From contig NZ_CP066308.1 of NCBI RefSeq assembly GCF_016406105.1, positions 2,701,501-2,765,500 of the forward strand: 64,000 nucleotides of DNA, given 5' to 3'. Each line of letters begins with the position of its first letter. Position 1 is the stretch's first letter. Below are positions 35,679 through 44,866 of the stretch, piece by piece. A program made the translations under genes and the position numbers. This DNA comes from Brevibacillus composti. GTDB taxonomy: Bacteria > Bacillota > Bacilli > Brevibacillales > Brevibacillaceae. The notes under the pieces were generated by a model that saw only the letters and a list, made by a program, of their open reading frames with translations, had not been told where the DNA came from and ran no database searches.

Positions 35679-37116
35679 GAGCATTTTGCATAATTCCGAT
35701 TTTAGTTACAGAAAGTCAAAATCTGAAGGCTCTTTGGTTATGAAATAGGTTCATTTCCAAAAATGGGCATACCTGCAGAATTTTCGTTTTTCCGTTTTTA
35801 AGCAGCTATTTGCTTTTGCTTGCAAGCGGCGGCAAGGGCGGATATAAGTAGTACGATAGCGTTCAAATACTGATGTGTCGTCACTTTCTGGATGCCCCAG
35901 ACATGCAGGTCATTCGCTGTGAGATACGATTTTAATCTGGAGTTGCAACGTTCCACACTTGTCCGTTCGTTGTATAGCTCCTTCCAGCGCTTCGTATCCC
36001 GATGCGGGCTGCTAAATCGCCGTAGGTCATCCTTTATGTCAATTTTGACCACCATGCCATAGTTGGAAGACGAGCATGCAGCCATGCCTAGCGGGCATTC
36101 GACTTTGCCTGTTGCGTGCGGGCAACGAAACTTCAAATCATCTCCGTCGGCTCCCCAATAGGTCATCGCGAATCCCATCGAGCAGCAAGGCGTTCCGTTC
36201 GATGTGAACCCGGCAGGCGGTTCCTTCTCGCCGCGTGGGTTAAGCGGAATGATCGCTTGCGCTCTCACATTGCGGGCAGCTTCGTACACTTTCAGTTGAT
36301 CATAGCCCGCATCAAGCATGAAAAATCGCGTATTGGCTTTGGAGGCGATTTTTCGAATCAAACCAGGTGCCTTTTCGCCGTCGTTTACATGCGCCGGCGT
36401 GATCTCCAGCGCTAACGGCAGCTCGCTTTTCGTATCGACAGCAAGATGGAGCTTATAGCCGAACCAGGTGATCTTGTTGCCAAAAGAATCGAACTTCGCG
36501 CCCCAATTTGCATTGCCGGTTTGCTCGCTTTTGCGTTTGGGCTGCTTCTTTTCGTAAGCATGGATGGCGGCGCTGTCGATCGCCACGTGACTGCCGTCGA
36601 TGACTCCGTCTTCCTGGCAGCGTTTGACCAAATCCTCAAACAGTTGCTGAGCTAAGTTTTTCTTTGTAAGTTCGGCAAACACTCGGCTTAATGTGGAGAC
36701 AGACGGTGCTTCACGATCAAGCGAAAGTCCGCATTGGTAGCGAAAACGAAGGTCGGTTTCCAAGCGATGATGCAGGGCGGTAAACGTATGAATGTGCTCA
36801 ATTGGTGCCGCCAAAAGCGCCCGCAAAATACCTTCCCTGCAATGACCGTCAGCGCCTCGGGGTGAACGACTTCTTAGTTCCTTGGCGTAAGGACGAAGAT
36901 CCAGCACACCAAAAAAGATCGGCAATCGCTCTTTGGATTGCATTTTTAGTAGTTCTTCGAAGGAAAACAGACTTTCTTGGAGAATATACAAGGTGACTTC
37001 CCCCCCTTGGGTTTTCTGGTTTGATCACTTGAAAACTTCTCCAAGTCGGGGTGAAGTCCCTTTTTTATGTTTGAAAATCCTTGCCTATCAAGGGCTTAGA
37101 TTTATGCAAAATGCTC
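35679..37116 (-). mobile_element. Insertion sequence (DDE transposase with DUF772-type N-terminus) splitting a receptor gene
   Basis: The element is 1438 bp, bounded by inverted repeats GAGCATTTTGCATAA on both ends (35679-35693 and 37102-37116). The target duplication is GATT (35675-35678 and 37117-37120). Removing it restores an intact receptor frame, which fixes both ends to the base. One transposase gene fills most of it. The family is of the IS4/IS5/IS1182 kind; I cannot name the subgroup. Confidence 0.9.
35798..36991 (-). CDS. Transposase of the splitting insertion sequence
   Basis: A 397-residue transposase. The N-terminal third is DUF772-like (GILRALLAAPIEHIHTFTALHHRLETDLRFRYQCG), the catalytic part has HVAIDSAAIHAYEKKQ (first Asp), MLDAGYDQLKVYEAAR (second Asp) and ERTSVERCNSRLKSYL (Glu), i.e. 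a DDE set with a Y-x2-R-x3-E-x6-K type end. No frameshift is present. Start at the ATG 36991; the gene points the same way as the receptor it splits. Confidence 0.9.
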   Translation of the reverse strand: MYILQESLFSFEELLKMQSKERLPIFFGVLDLRPYAKELRSRSPRGADGHCREGILRALLAAPIEHIHTFTALHHRLETDLRFRYQCGLSLDREAPSVSTLSRVFAELTKKNLAQQLFEDLVKRCQEDGVIDGSHVAIDSAAIHAYEKKQPKRKSEQTGNANWGAKFDSFGNKITWFGYKLHLAVDTKSELPLALEITPAHVNDGEKAPGLIRKIASKANTRFFMLDAGYDQLKVYEAARNVRAQAIIPLNPRGEKEPPAGFTSNGTPCCSMGFAMTYWGADGDDLKFRCPHATGKVECPLGMAACSSSNYGMVVKIDIKDDLRRFSSPHRDTKRWKELYNERTSVERCNSRLKSYLTANDLHVWGIQKVTTHQYLNAIVLLISALAAACKQKQIAA

Positions 37117-37855
37117 GATTATGAGAGGTGACCAAATCGCCGATTTCGTCCTTGCTTTTTTGCGTGATTTCCTCCACCGACAAGTCACCTTTCGCCACTT
37201 GTCCGAGAGCCTGCGATACGATTTGGATTTGCTTTGATATTTTTCTGGAGATCGTCATCCCGATCCATACGGCGAGAATGACGGCAGTGACACTCGCCAG
37301 CATCATCGTTCGAATCAATGTCTCTACATTGTTCGCGTTTTCTCTGCTCGCTTTCTCCACGATCTGGTGTTCTAGAGCTGCGATTTGTATCGCTTGTGCG
37401 CTCATTTCGATGCCAAAAGGGATCGCTTCCGCTTCAGCCAGGGTAACGGCCGCAGGCAGATCTTCTTTGGCCAAGCGTATGACTTTATCAGCAGATTCTT
37501 TAAAAATCCCGTTCAACCCCTGCAATTGAGTCATCCCGCCATGGACTTCTTCCACCTGAATGAGTGGGATCGTATTGCTGATTAATTGGCTTACCTCTTG
37601 ATTAGAGGCTTGGAGCTTCTCCAGAAGTTCTTGGTCTCGGTTGAGCAAATATCCTCTTAAATAGCTAATCTGCTGAGCGGAATGAAATTTCACCTCTTGC
37701 GTATTGCTGAGGATTACGGAGACCCTTTCTAGTAGATCAGAATAGGAGGATTGGATATTTTTCATGTAATAAAAAGTAATGCCGCTGCTCACCATTAATA
37801 GAATGGAAATAGAGAGGAAACCTGCCATTAATTTGGTTCCAATCGTCGCTTTCAT
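37117..37855 (-). pseudogene. Methyl-accepting chemotaxis protein, 5' part
   Basis: The ATG at 37855 is preceded by AAGGAGG and opens KATIGTKLMAGFLSISILLMV, the first membrane segment. A helical extracellular domain of about 150 residues (HSAQQISYLRGYLLNRDQELLEKL) follows, then a second membrane segment (LASVTAVILAVWIGMTIS) and a HAMP domain (LGQVAKGDLSVEEITQKSKDEIGDL). The frame then enters the insertion sequence and ends after about ten foreign residues. The intact protein would have had about 562 residues. The absence of a large Cache domain means the ligand cannot be guessed. Confidence 0.88.
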
Positions 37856-37889
37856 CTGTGCCTCCTTGGACTGCTTTCGGGCCATATGT

Positions 37890-37909
37890 AAAAAAAGGGG
37901 CGAATCCCC
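37890..37909 (-). terminator. Terminator of the tct operon
   Basis: On the minus strand GGGG, a 5-base loop and CCCC are followed by seven T. It lies just past tctA and before the receptor gene. Confidence 0.75.
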
Positions 37910-37938
37910 GAGAATAACTTCAGGACCACCCTTTTTCT

Positions 37939-39435
37939 TTATGCCGTTTGTTTTTTCTTTTTGATCGCTTTTGAAAGCAAAGGGTATGTGGCTCCCAAAG
38001 CAGCGATCAGCAATACGAAACCTGAAATGGGCTGGGTAATGAAAGTGGAATAATCCCCATTCGTTACGAGCAAATGTCTTCGGAATGTTTCCTCCATCAT
38101 TTTCCCTAGTACCAAGCCGAGAATCATCGCAGAAGGGGCGAAATCGTATTTGCTCATAAAATAGCCAATCACTCCAAAAAGCAAGGCAATCCATACCTGG
38201 AACATGCTGTTATCCACGGCAAAAGCCCCTACGATGGAAAATGCTAAAATGGTAGGCCCTAAGATGGAATAGGGCAAGCGGGTCATCAAGGCGAAAATCT
38301 GAACACCGAGTCTCCCTCCGATGAAAGCGGCAATACTTGCAATCAGCATGGAGAAGAAAATGACGTACAACAACAAAGGCTGCTCGGTCATCATTTGCGG
38401 ACCAGGCTGAAGTCCTTGCAGGGTTAAGGCAGCTAAAATCACAGCGGTTGTGGGGCTCCCGGGAATTCCCAATGTGAGCATCGGAATCATCGATCCTCCG
38501 GCCGCAGCGTTGTTGGCAGTTTCAGGAGCCAATACTCCCTCTTCAGCCCCTTTTCCGAATTGTTCAGGTTTTTTGCTCGCTTTCATTTCTGCCCCATAGC
38601 TGACGATCGACGCGATGGAACCTCCCGTGCCCGGCAAAATGCCGATAATCGTTCCGATGACAGAGGCGCGAAGCACACACCAGCGATGGTACCAGACATC
38701 TTTTAATTTCAATCCCTCCAGGGGAATTTTACTGCTCATGTTGAAGGTGCCGCCGGCTTGTCTCTCCACGACTTGCGATAATACCTCCGCAAATGCGAAT
38801 GCGCCGATCATGACCGGGATAAAGTCGATTCCGTTCATCAGATGGAGGCTGCCAAACGTTAAACGATCGGTGCCTGTCATGGGGTCTAATCCAATCGTCG
38901 CCAATAAAATCCCAAAGCATCCTGAAATAAGGGTGCGAAGCGGATTTTTTCTCCCGATGGAAGCGATCAACGTCATGCCCAACACGGCTAAGGCAAAATA
39001 CTCCGCACTTTGAATTTTTAAGGCAAAAGCAGAGAGGGGAGGCGATAAGAATAGCATAACAATGATGGAGAAGATTCCACCCACGGCACCGCCGCTAATG
39101 GACAAGCCGAGTGCTCTGCCGGCCTTCCCTTGCTTCGCCATCGGGTATCCATCCATCGCCGTAATGACGGCAGCAGGGTCGCCTGGCGTGTTAAAGAGAA
39201 TCGCGGTAATAGCCCCTCCATAGGCGGATCCCATATATACGGCTACCAGCAATATGATAGATGGAACAATCCCCAAGTAGTAAGTAAAGGGCAGCAGCAG
39301 GACGATCGTCATGGATGCGCTGATACCGGGAAGAGCGCCGAAAATAATACCTGCCATCATCCCCAGCATTACTAATAAGAAGTTAAAAGGTGAAATCGTT
39401 GTCAAAAATCCATCCAGCAGCAATTGAAAATCCAC
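37939..39435 (-). CDS. tctA: Tripartite tricarboxylate transporter large permease TctA
   Basis: A 498-residue protein with about 12 membrane segments and the TctA signature GALPGISASMTIVLLLPFTY at the N-terminus, plus GILPGTGGSIASIVSYGAEMKASK in the second half, the two repeat halves of the family. It imports tricarboxylates or related acids driven by an ion gradient, with the TctC binding protein. The GTG at 39435 is chosen because GAGGAGG lies 7 bases upstream; the frame runs further up into tctB. Last gene of tctCBA. Confidence 0.92.
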   Translation of the reverse strand: MDFQLLLDGFLTTISPFNFLLVMLGMMAGIIFGALPGISASMTIVLLLPFTYYLGIVPSIILLVAVYMGSAYGGAITAILFNTPGDPAAVITAMDGYPMAKQGKAGRALGLSISGGAVGGIFSIIVMLFLSPPLSAFALKIQSAEYFALAVLGMTLIASIGRKNPLRTLISGCFGILLATIGLDPMTGTDRLTFGSLHLMNGIDFIPVMIGAFAFAEVLSQVVERQAGGTFNMSSKIPLEGLKLKDVWYHRWCVLRASVIGTIIGILPGTGGSIASIVSYGAEMKASKKPEQFGKGAEEGVLAPETANNAAAGGSMIPMLTLGIPGSPTTAVILAALTLQGLQPGPQMMTEQPLLLYVIFFSMLIASIAAFIGGRLGVQIFALMTRLPYSILGPTILAFSIVGAFAVDNSMFQVWIALLFGVIGYFMSKYDFAPSAMILGLVLGKMMEETFRRHLLVTNGDYSTFITQPISGFVLLIAALGATYPLLSKAIKKKKQTA

Positions 39436-39455
39436 GTATTCTCCTCCTCTTCTGT

Positions 39456-39938
39456 TTAATAAATCCAATAGCTAAGGTTTTTTAATAGTTCGATCCCTCG
39501 TGGGAGCTGAAGATCGAGGAGTGTTCCAAACACAAGGGTAAAGCCAAAGGAAAACAACAGGGAACTGACGATGTTTTTCGGTGTCATTTTTCTTCCAAAC
39601 AAAGCATAGAGGACGATAAAAAAGGCAAAGGTGGTAAGGATAAACCCTAGATAGTCAACAATCAGCAAATAGATGGAAATGACAGCAAGTATCCCGATAA
39701 ATTCTTTGCTCAACTCCGCGGGTTTGCCCGATGCTTCTGTTTGATCTCGGTTCCGATACTTCCGAATGGCTTGATACAGCGAGATCAGGAGGAAAACGAA
39801 GCAAATCGCGATAATCGCTTGAGGAAACCCCGCGGGACCGATCGGGTCTGTTGTTCTGGCTGTTTCAATGGAAAAGGACTCCTTAAAAAACAATCCCAAG
39901 ACGACGAGCAGGATGATGTTAAAAATAATTTCCCCCAT
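39456..39938 (-). CDS. tctB: Tripartite tricarboxylate transporter small permease TctB
   Basis: A 160-residue membrane protein with four segments, matching TctB (ETARTTDPIGPAGFPQAIIAICFVFLL; LGFILTTFAFFIVLYALFGRK). It is the small permease partner of TctA. AAGGAGG precedes the ATG at 39938. A hairpin separates it from tctC. Confidence 0.9.
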   Translation of the reverse strand: MGEIIFNIILLVVLGLFFKESFSIETARTTDPIGPAGFPQAIIAICFVFLLISLYQAIRKYRNRDQTEASGKPAELSKEFIGILAVISIYLLIVDYLGFILTTFAFFIVLYALFGRKMTPKNIVSSLLFSFGFTLVFGTLLDLQLPRGIELLKNLSYWIY

Positions 39939-39958
39939 TTGATCCTCCTTAAAATAAA

Positions 39959-39979
39959 CTAGGCAGCGAAGCTGCCTAG
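39959..39979 (-). terminator. Intra-operon hairpin between tctC and tctB
   Basis: CTAGGCAGC (39959-39967) and GCTGCCTAG (39971-39979) form a perfect stem with a three-base loop, followed on the minus strand by TTTATTTTA. It stands between the binding-protein gene and the permease genes, where a partial terminator or 3' stabiliser would keep the binding protein more abundant than the permeases. Confidence 0.7.
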
Positions 39980-39987
39980 CTTTATTA

Positions 39988-40992
39988 TTATTTTTTCAAT
40001 CCGGTCTTTTTCGCGATGGCATCAAACACTTCGTACTCCGCTTGCCATTGCTTGGTAAACTCTTCAGGACTGAGGTACCCGGTGCGAATATCAGCGAGGT
40101 TTTCTTTCGCAAATTCTTGGTATTCAGGAGAGTCGTAGGTCTTTTTCAAACTGTCAATGAGATATTGCTTGATCTCCGCAGGCGTTCCCTTTTTCACGAC
40201 AAAGCCTCTCCAGGAACCAATCGTGGTTTTATAGCCAAGTTCAACAGTAGATGGAACATTTTTCAGTTCATCAATGGATTCAATGCGCTTATCATTCAGG
40301 ACAACAATTGGTTTTACCTTGCCATCCTTGATCAACCCTACCGCCGAAATTAATTTGTCCAGGTAAACATCTACCTCGCCCCCCAGTGCTGCAGCTTTTA
40401 CCTCAGAACCGGATTTGTAGGGGATAAACTTTACTTTGATACCGGTTTCATCCGCTAAGGCACTTAAGGTCAAATCATCCAGACCGCCCGGAGAAACACC
40501 TGCGAATGTAATGTCTTTTTCCTTCCCCACTTTTACCAGGTCCTCAAAGCTATTGTAGGGGCTCTTAGCGGGAACGGAGAGAACATAAATATCCGATTGA
40601 ATCTGTGCAAGCGGCTCGAACTCCGTCATCAATTTAATATCTTTCCCTTTTCCGAGAACGTCCGCAATGACATGGGAAGGGGTAATCTGCAGAACGGTGT
40701 ACCCGTCATTTTTTTGGCCGTGCGCATATACCATTCCCACTAATCCGCCGCTGCCATCTTTGTTAAGGGGCTGGACTGGCTGGGATGTGTGCTTGCTCAT
40801 CAAATCGGCGAATTTCCGAGCAAAGGTGTCGCTTGCGCTGCCTTCGCCAAACGGTACGACCATTTCAATCGGACGCTTTGGATAGTCGAGCGCCTGGCTG
40901 CCAGAAGCGGGTGCGTCGGTTTTTCCGCCACAGCCTGCTAATCCAACCGCAAGTGTTAAGGCCAAGGATAGGAATATTGCTTTACGTTTCAT
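39988..40992 (-). CDS. tctC: Tripartite tricarboxylate transporter substrate-binding lipoprotein TctC
   Basis: A 334-residue TctC/Bug-family receptor. The signal peptide ends in AVGLAGC (lipidated Cys about residue 21). The mature part shows the family pattern YPKRPIEMVVPFGEGSASDTFARKFAD near the start, then DGYTVLQITPSH and GGEVDVYLDKLISAVGLIKDGKVKPIVV. The ligand is unknown: citrate, tartrate and other carboxylates are used by relatives. Head of tctCBA. Confidence 0.92.
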   Translation of the reverse strand: MKRKAIFLSLALTLAVGLAGCGGKTDAPASGSQALDYPKRPIEMVVPFGEGSASDTFARKFADLMSKHTSQPVQPLNKDGSGGLVGMVYAHGQKNDGYTVLQITPSHVIADVLGKGKDIKLMTEFEPLAQIQSDIYVLSVPAKSPYNSFEDLVKVGKEKDITFAGVSPGGLDDLTLSALADETGIKVKFIPYKSGSEVKAAALGGEVDVYLDKLISAVGLIKDGKVKPIVVLNDKRIESIDELKNVPSTVELGYKTTIGSWRGFVVKKGTPAEIKQYLIDSLKKTYDSPEYQEFAKENLADIRTGYLSPEEFTKQWQAEYEVFDAIAKKTGLKK

Positions 40993-41236
40993 GAAATTAC
41001 CCCCTGAGTTTTTTTATTTGATCAGCAGCGCTACACCAATTGTCTGTAAAGACGAAAGATAAAGACATGAATGCGGAGAAGCATAGATCAGCACTCTTGC
41101 ATGGTAAACGGGTAACGCCGCTGAAAATATTGGTGGTCAAGCGAAACAGGAACTGTGGATATTGGAAACGCTGTCAATCAAAGACAAGAATATCCATAAC
41201 TTTCATAACTATCTGTCTATAAATCCGAAAGGAATG

Positions 41237-41455
41237 AGAGGGGCACCGATGCGTAGCCATCCATGATTCAACGGTTTGGGGTACTCGATATTGCCTGACA
41301 TTCTGCTTGATAAGAATGAGGATCTTTTTATAGCCAAGTGCACCACTCGAGACGGTGTCCCCCTCATTCGACGCACCTGGATGGTATTGCGAGAAGAGGA
41401 TTTGGAAATCTCTATCATTAAATCCTTTGTAAATTTCTTGGAGAAATGGATTTGA
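41237..41455 (+). pseudogene. Remnant of a LysR-type regulator, C-terminal part
   Basis: An open stretch from a stop at 41234 to the stop at 41453 codes for CVAIHDSTVWGYSILPDILL, then FIAKCTTRDGVPLIRRTWMVLREEDLEISIIKSFVNFL. This is the end of a LysR co-inducer domain as in CcpC-like regulators (GYSILP; RRTWM). No N-terminal helix-turn-helix is found upstream. The 250 bases before it (40993-41236) contain an in-frame coding-like piece (IGGQAKQELWILETLSIKDK, about 41123-41236) that I cannot assign. It likely once controlled the divergent tctCBA operon. Confidence 0.6.
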
Positions 41456-41514
41456 CGCCTTTCTCCACGAACAGGTACGGGACCTATGTTTAACAATTAT
41501 GTAACAACTCGTCT

Positions 41515-41543
41515 TAACAAAAAAAAAGACCGCAAATGCGGTC
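41515..41543 (-). terminator. Terminator of the large regulator gene
   Basis: GACCGCA (41528-41534) pairs with TGCGGTC (41537-41543), followed on the minus strand by about ten T. Confidence 0.85.
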
Positions 41544-44500
41544 TCATCCTTCCATAATCATCCGATATGTCTCCACCGTGGCCGGCATCGGGTGAACGCC
41601 CAGCTGCTTTTGCAGATTGGCGGCGCATTTTTCATACCAGCGCATGGCCAAAGCGCGATTGTTCTGGCGGTAATAGGCGAGCATCAGCAGCCGGTAGGCC
41701 TCCTCCCAACAGTCATCCACCATCAGGATCGATTCGCAGCGGCGGATCGCTTCGTCGATCCGGTCTGATTCCAGCAGCAATTTGGCCAAGCGCTCCGCCC
41801 CCCGCAGGAACAGCACGCGCAGCCTTTCCCTTTCCGCGACACACCAATCATCATAGCGACAGTCGGGCAAATAATCCCCTTTGTAGAAGGAAAGCCCCTT
41901 TTCCAGCAAGACGATGGCTTGCGCAGCCTCCCCCGCTTCCAGGCCGAGCGTCACATACCGCTCGAATTCTTCCACATCGATGTGGAAGCCGGACGCCAGG
42001 TTAAAGCCGTAGGAGCTGCCGTGCCGCTGGATGAAAAAGGCGTGCGCGCGAGCCTCGCGATTGGGTTCGAGCGCTTTGTTCAGCGCGTTCAACGCCACTT
42101 TGAAATCGCGGGTCGCCGTCTCCTCATCGCTTTCCCCCCAGAGGATCGTGACGATATCCTCCCGTGCGAGGAGGTGCTGCCGCTTCGTCAGCAGCAGTTG
42201 AAACAGCTGCTTGGCCTTTCCCCGCTGCCACGACTTTTCTCCGAGTTCGCGCTCTCCCAGCCAGACCCGAAACTGGCCCAGTGTCTGGATTCGCAGCGTA
42301 TATCCGGGGTGAAAGGCCACATTTTGCAAGCCCAGCTCGGTCAGCAACGCGGACACGTAATCCGGCGACACCTGTCTGCGCTGCGCCTCGATCAACACCG
42401 GCATCAGCTGCTGCACATCATGGGGCGTAAACATGGTCGGCCGCTGCAGCAAAAAATGGTATTCCCCCGCCTGAATAGCCGAGAGCGCCTGGGTGACCGC
42501 CGGGATAAAGGCATTCCAATTCTTCTGGCGATAGGCAAGATAGCTGAGCCACAGATGGCAGATGGCGACGCCGTAGCTGTCCCCGCATCGGCTCAAGCGC
42601 TTTTCGCAATCGCGGATCCACTCCTCCGCTTGCCCATCCTGACCGGCTGCCGCATACGCGATGCCGATGGCCAGCCGGACCAGGCTGTGCAGCCAGTCAT
42701 CCCGCATCGCCTCCGTCTCCTGCATCCCCCACTGCCCGTATGACAGCGCGAGATCCAGATTGGCTTCGCGGCCGTAGAGGAGCGTAAGCCCCAGCAGGGT
42801 CTCCGATTTCCCCCTGGTCGATTGCAGGTCTTCCATGATTTTGAGTCCCTTCAGATACAGCTCGCGGATTCTCTCAAAGGGCAGATGCTGGCCGACTAGT
42901 GCGGCGGTCGCCTTGCGCACGTAGCCGTTGGCTTCCACAAAAGGCGAATGGGCTTCTTTTCCCAGACGGATTGCCGTATCCGCTGCCTTGATGCCCTTTT
43001 CCCATTCCCCGTTCAGTCCGTAGACAAAAGCCAGCAGCAGGGAGGTTTCCCGGTACGAGCGGGTCAATGCCGGCTGCTTAAGCTGTTCGCTCTCCCACTT
43101 GTTCTCCAAGAGCGAGATGGCCGATTCCAGGCGGCCTGTGCGAAATAACAGCCGGGATTCCAGCTCTACCTCCGTTCTCTGCTCCCACTCCTGACTGCGC
43201 TGGTACCAGTACGCCGCTTGCTGGGCGTCCCCCCGGTTCGTGTAGATTTCCGCGAGCAATCGATACAGGCGCGGCGCCATTTCGTGATCCTGCGGCTGAA
43301 GCAGCTGAATCGCCTGCTTCAGCAATTCTTCCGCCTTCACTCCCTGGACGCTGTCCAAATGTACCCGGGCCAGCCCTTCCAGCCCTCGGCACTGGCCGAT
43401 GATATCCTGCTTCGCCTCGCAGAGCGGGAGGTAGCGGTGGTAGGAGAGCAGCGCTTTCGGATACAGACAGCGGTACCGCTCGATCTCCGCTTGATAAAAC
43501 CAAAGGACGTGGAATTTGTCTTTTTCCTCTTCCGGCAGCAGCTGCAGCCAGTGGGACAAAAGATCGAGCTTGCCCGCCTGCAAAAGCGGACCGGCGGCCT
43601 GTGAGAGCCATTCCCCGAGCTCGTCCCATGCCTCAATCAAGCGGAGATGCTCAAACCCCTGTTGCACCTCCCCTTTTCGCTTGTACCACTCGGCCGCAAG
43701 CCGGTGCATGCGGACGTACTCCCCGTGCTGGCTGGCCAGCTTGCTGATCAAGAGGCGGCGAAAGAGCGGATGGTAGGCATAGCGGTTGTCCGCCGAAAGC
43801 AAGAAGAGATTGCGACGCATCGCCTCCTCGAACAATGCCACTTCCTGCTCGCCGAACACCTGGCGAATGTCTTCCGCTTCAAAATTTTCAAACACAGCCG
43901 ACCGCATCAAGAACAGCTGAAGCTCCGCCGGCTGCTCGTCCCACACCTCTTTTTCCAAAAACGGCAAAAACCGGGCCGACTCATACGCGCTGCCAACCGA
44001 GTGTCCCCCCAGCGCCAGCGTCTCCCCGATCGTCCGAACAGCGGCCGCCCACCCTTTGGTAACGTTTTCAATTCGTTCCCAATCCTCATTGGGCAGAGTA
44101 ACGTCGTACTCGTCGAGAAAAAAGGTTTCCATCTCTTCCCGCGTAAAGGCCAGATCGCTGACTGTCAGCTCCATGTAGTCTCCGCGGGCGCTCATGATAT
44201 CCAAAAAAGACCAGATAGGCCTAACCCGGCTGAGGATGACTACCCGCACATGCTGCGGCATCGCTTGCACGAAATACTGGACCCAGAGATCGATGCTTCC
44301 GCCGGGCCGGACGTGGTGAAAATCATCCAGCACAAGGGTCATATCGCGGTCGATCTCCATGCATTCCCGAATGAACAGATCAGCGAGATCCTCCCGCTGC
44401 CCCTCCGTCTCGTTCCCCGGGAGGTTTTGCAAAGCGAGCAGGACGGAAATTCCGAAAGCCGGGTGCAGGATGCGGACGCTCTCCACCAGATGCGCCAGGA

Positions 44501-44735
44501 AAACGGACAGCCTTTCATCCTTTTCCCCGACCCGATACCAACAGGCCTCCCCCCTGGTATTGTCCAGGAAAGCGGCGACGGAAGTGGTCTTGCCGTAACC
44601 GGCTCCGGCATGGATGACGCTCAGGGATTTATGCTTCATCAGCCTCAGCTTTTTGGCCAGGGACAATCTGTGGAATACGAATGGCTTCATTCGCGGAGCG
44701 GTTATTCTCGTTGGGCTAACCCGGGATGCGTTCAT
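41544..44735 (-). CDS. Very large MalT-like ATPase/TPR regulator with C-terminal BTAD domain
   Basis: A 1063-residue STAND-type regulator. Residues about 25-300 are a MalT-like NTPase (P-loop VIHAGAGYGKTTSVAAFLD, Walker B MTLVLDDFHHV, ILSRVRP, FEAEDIRQVFG). Residues 360-820 are TPR-like helical repeats. The last 250 residues have an OmpR/SARP-type winged helix (IQTLGQFRVWLGERELGEKSW; KRQHLLAREDIVTILWG) followed by a BTAD domain (FHIDVEEFERYVTLGLEAGE; ILMVDDCWEEAYRLLMLAYY). No LuxR domain is present. Start at ATG 44735 behind GAGGAG; a GTG at 44753 is also possible. The inducer is unknown and it is a single gene. Confidence 0.85.
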   Translation of the reverse strand: MNASRVSPTRITAPRMKPFVFHRLSLAKKLRLMKHKSLSVIHAGAGYGKTTSVAAFLDNTRGEACWYRVGEKDERLSVFLAHLVESVRILHPAFGISVLLALQNLPGNETEGQREDLADLFIRECMEIDRDMTLVLDDFHHVRPGGSIDLWVQYFVQAMPQHVRVVILSRVRPIWSFLDIMSARGDYMELTVSDLAFTREEMETFFLDEYDVTLPNEDWERIENVTKGWAAAVRTIGETLALGGHSVGSAYESARFLPFLEKEVWDEQPAELQLFLMRSAVFENFEAEDIRQVFGEQEVALFEEAMRRNLFLLSADNRYAYHPLFRRLLISKLASQHGEYVRMHRLAAEWYKRKGEVQQGFEHLRLIEAWDELGEWLSQAAGPLLQAGKLDLLSHWLQLLPEEEKDKFHVLWFYQAEIERYRCLYPKALLSYHRYLPLCEAKQDIIGQCRGLEGLARVHLDSVQGVKAEELLKQAIQLLQPQDHEMAPRLYRLLAEIYTNRGDAQQAAYWYQRSQEWEQRTEVELESRLLFRTGRLESAISLLENKWESEQLKQPALTRSYRETSLLLAFVYGLNGEWEKGIKAADTAIRLGKEAHSPFVEANGYVRKATAALVGQHLPFERIRELYLKGLKIMEDLQSTRGKSETLLGLTLLYGREANLDLALSYGQWGMQETEAMRDDWLHSLVRLAIGIAYAAAGQDGQAEEWIRDCEKRLSRCGDSYGVAICHLWLSYLAYRQKNWNAFIPAVTQALSAIQAGEYHFLLQRPTMFTPHDVQQLMPVLIEAQRRQVSPDYVSALLTELGLQNVAFHPGYTLRIQTLGQFRVWLGERELGEKSWQRGKAKQLFQLLLTKRQHLLAREDIVTILWGESDEETATRDFKVALNALNKALEPNREARAHAFFIQRHGSSYGFNLASGFHIDVEEFERYVTLGLEAGEAAQAIVLLEKGLSFYKGDYLPDCRYDDWCVAERERLRVLFLRGAERLAKLLLESDRIDEAIRRCESILMVDDCWEEAYRLLMLAYYRQNNRALAMRWYEKCAANLQKQLGVHPMPATVETYRMIMEG

Positions 44736-44815
44736 CTTCCGTACACTCCTCACCGTTCACTTCATCCCTTATTAGTTCCATGACTGGCTGTAAAATCCTC
44801 CATCGAAGCATGACA

Positions 44816-44843
44816 AAAGCCACCCGACAGATCAGGTGGTCTT
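44816..44843 (-). terminator. Terminator of the YhcN-like gene
   Basis: On the minus strand CCACC, a 10-base loop and GGTGG are followed by CTTTTG. Confidence 0.6.
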
Positions 44844-44866
44844 TCTCGAAAGCCGCGTGGCTGTTG

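Noticed and set aside
41040..41222. 60-residue frame before the LysR remnant
   Set aside because: The basic, random composition does not look coding; another frame in the same stretch is more protein-like but unassigned.
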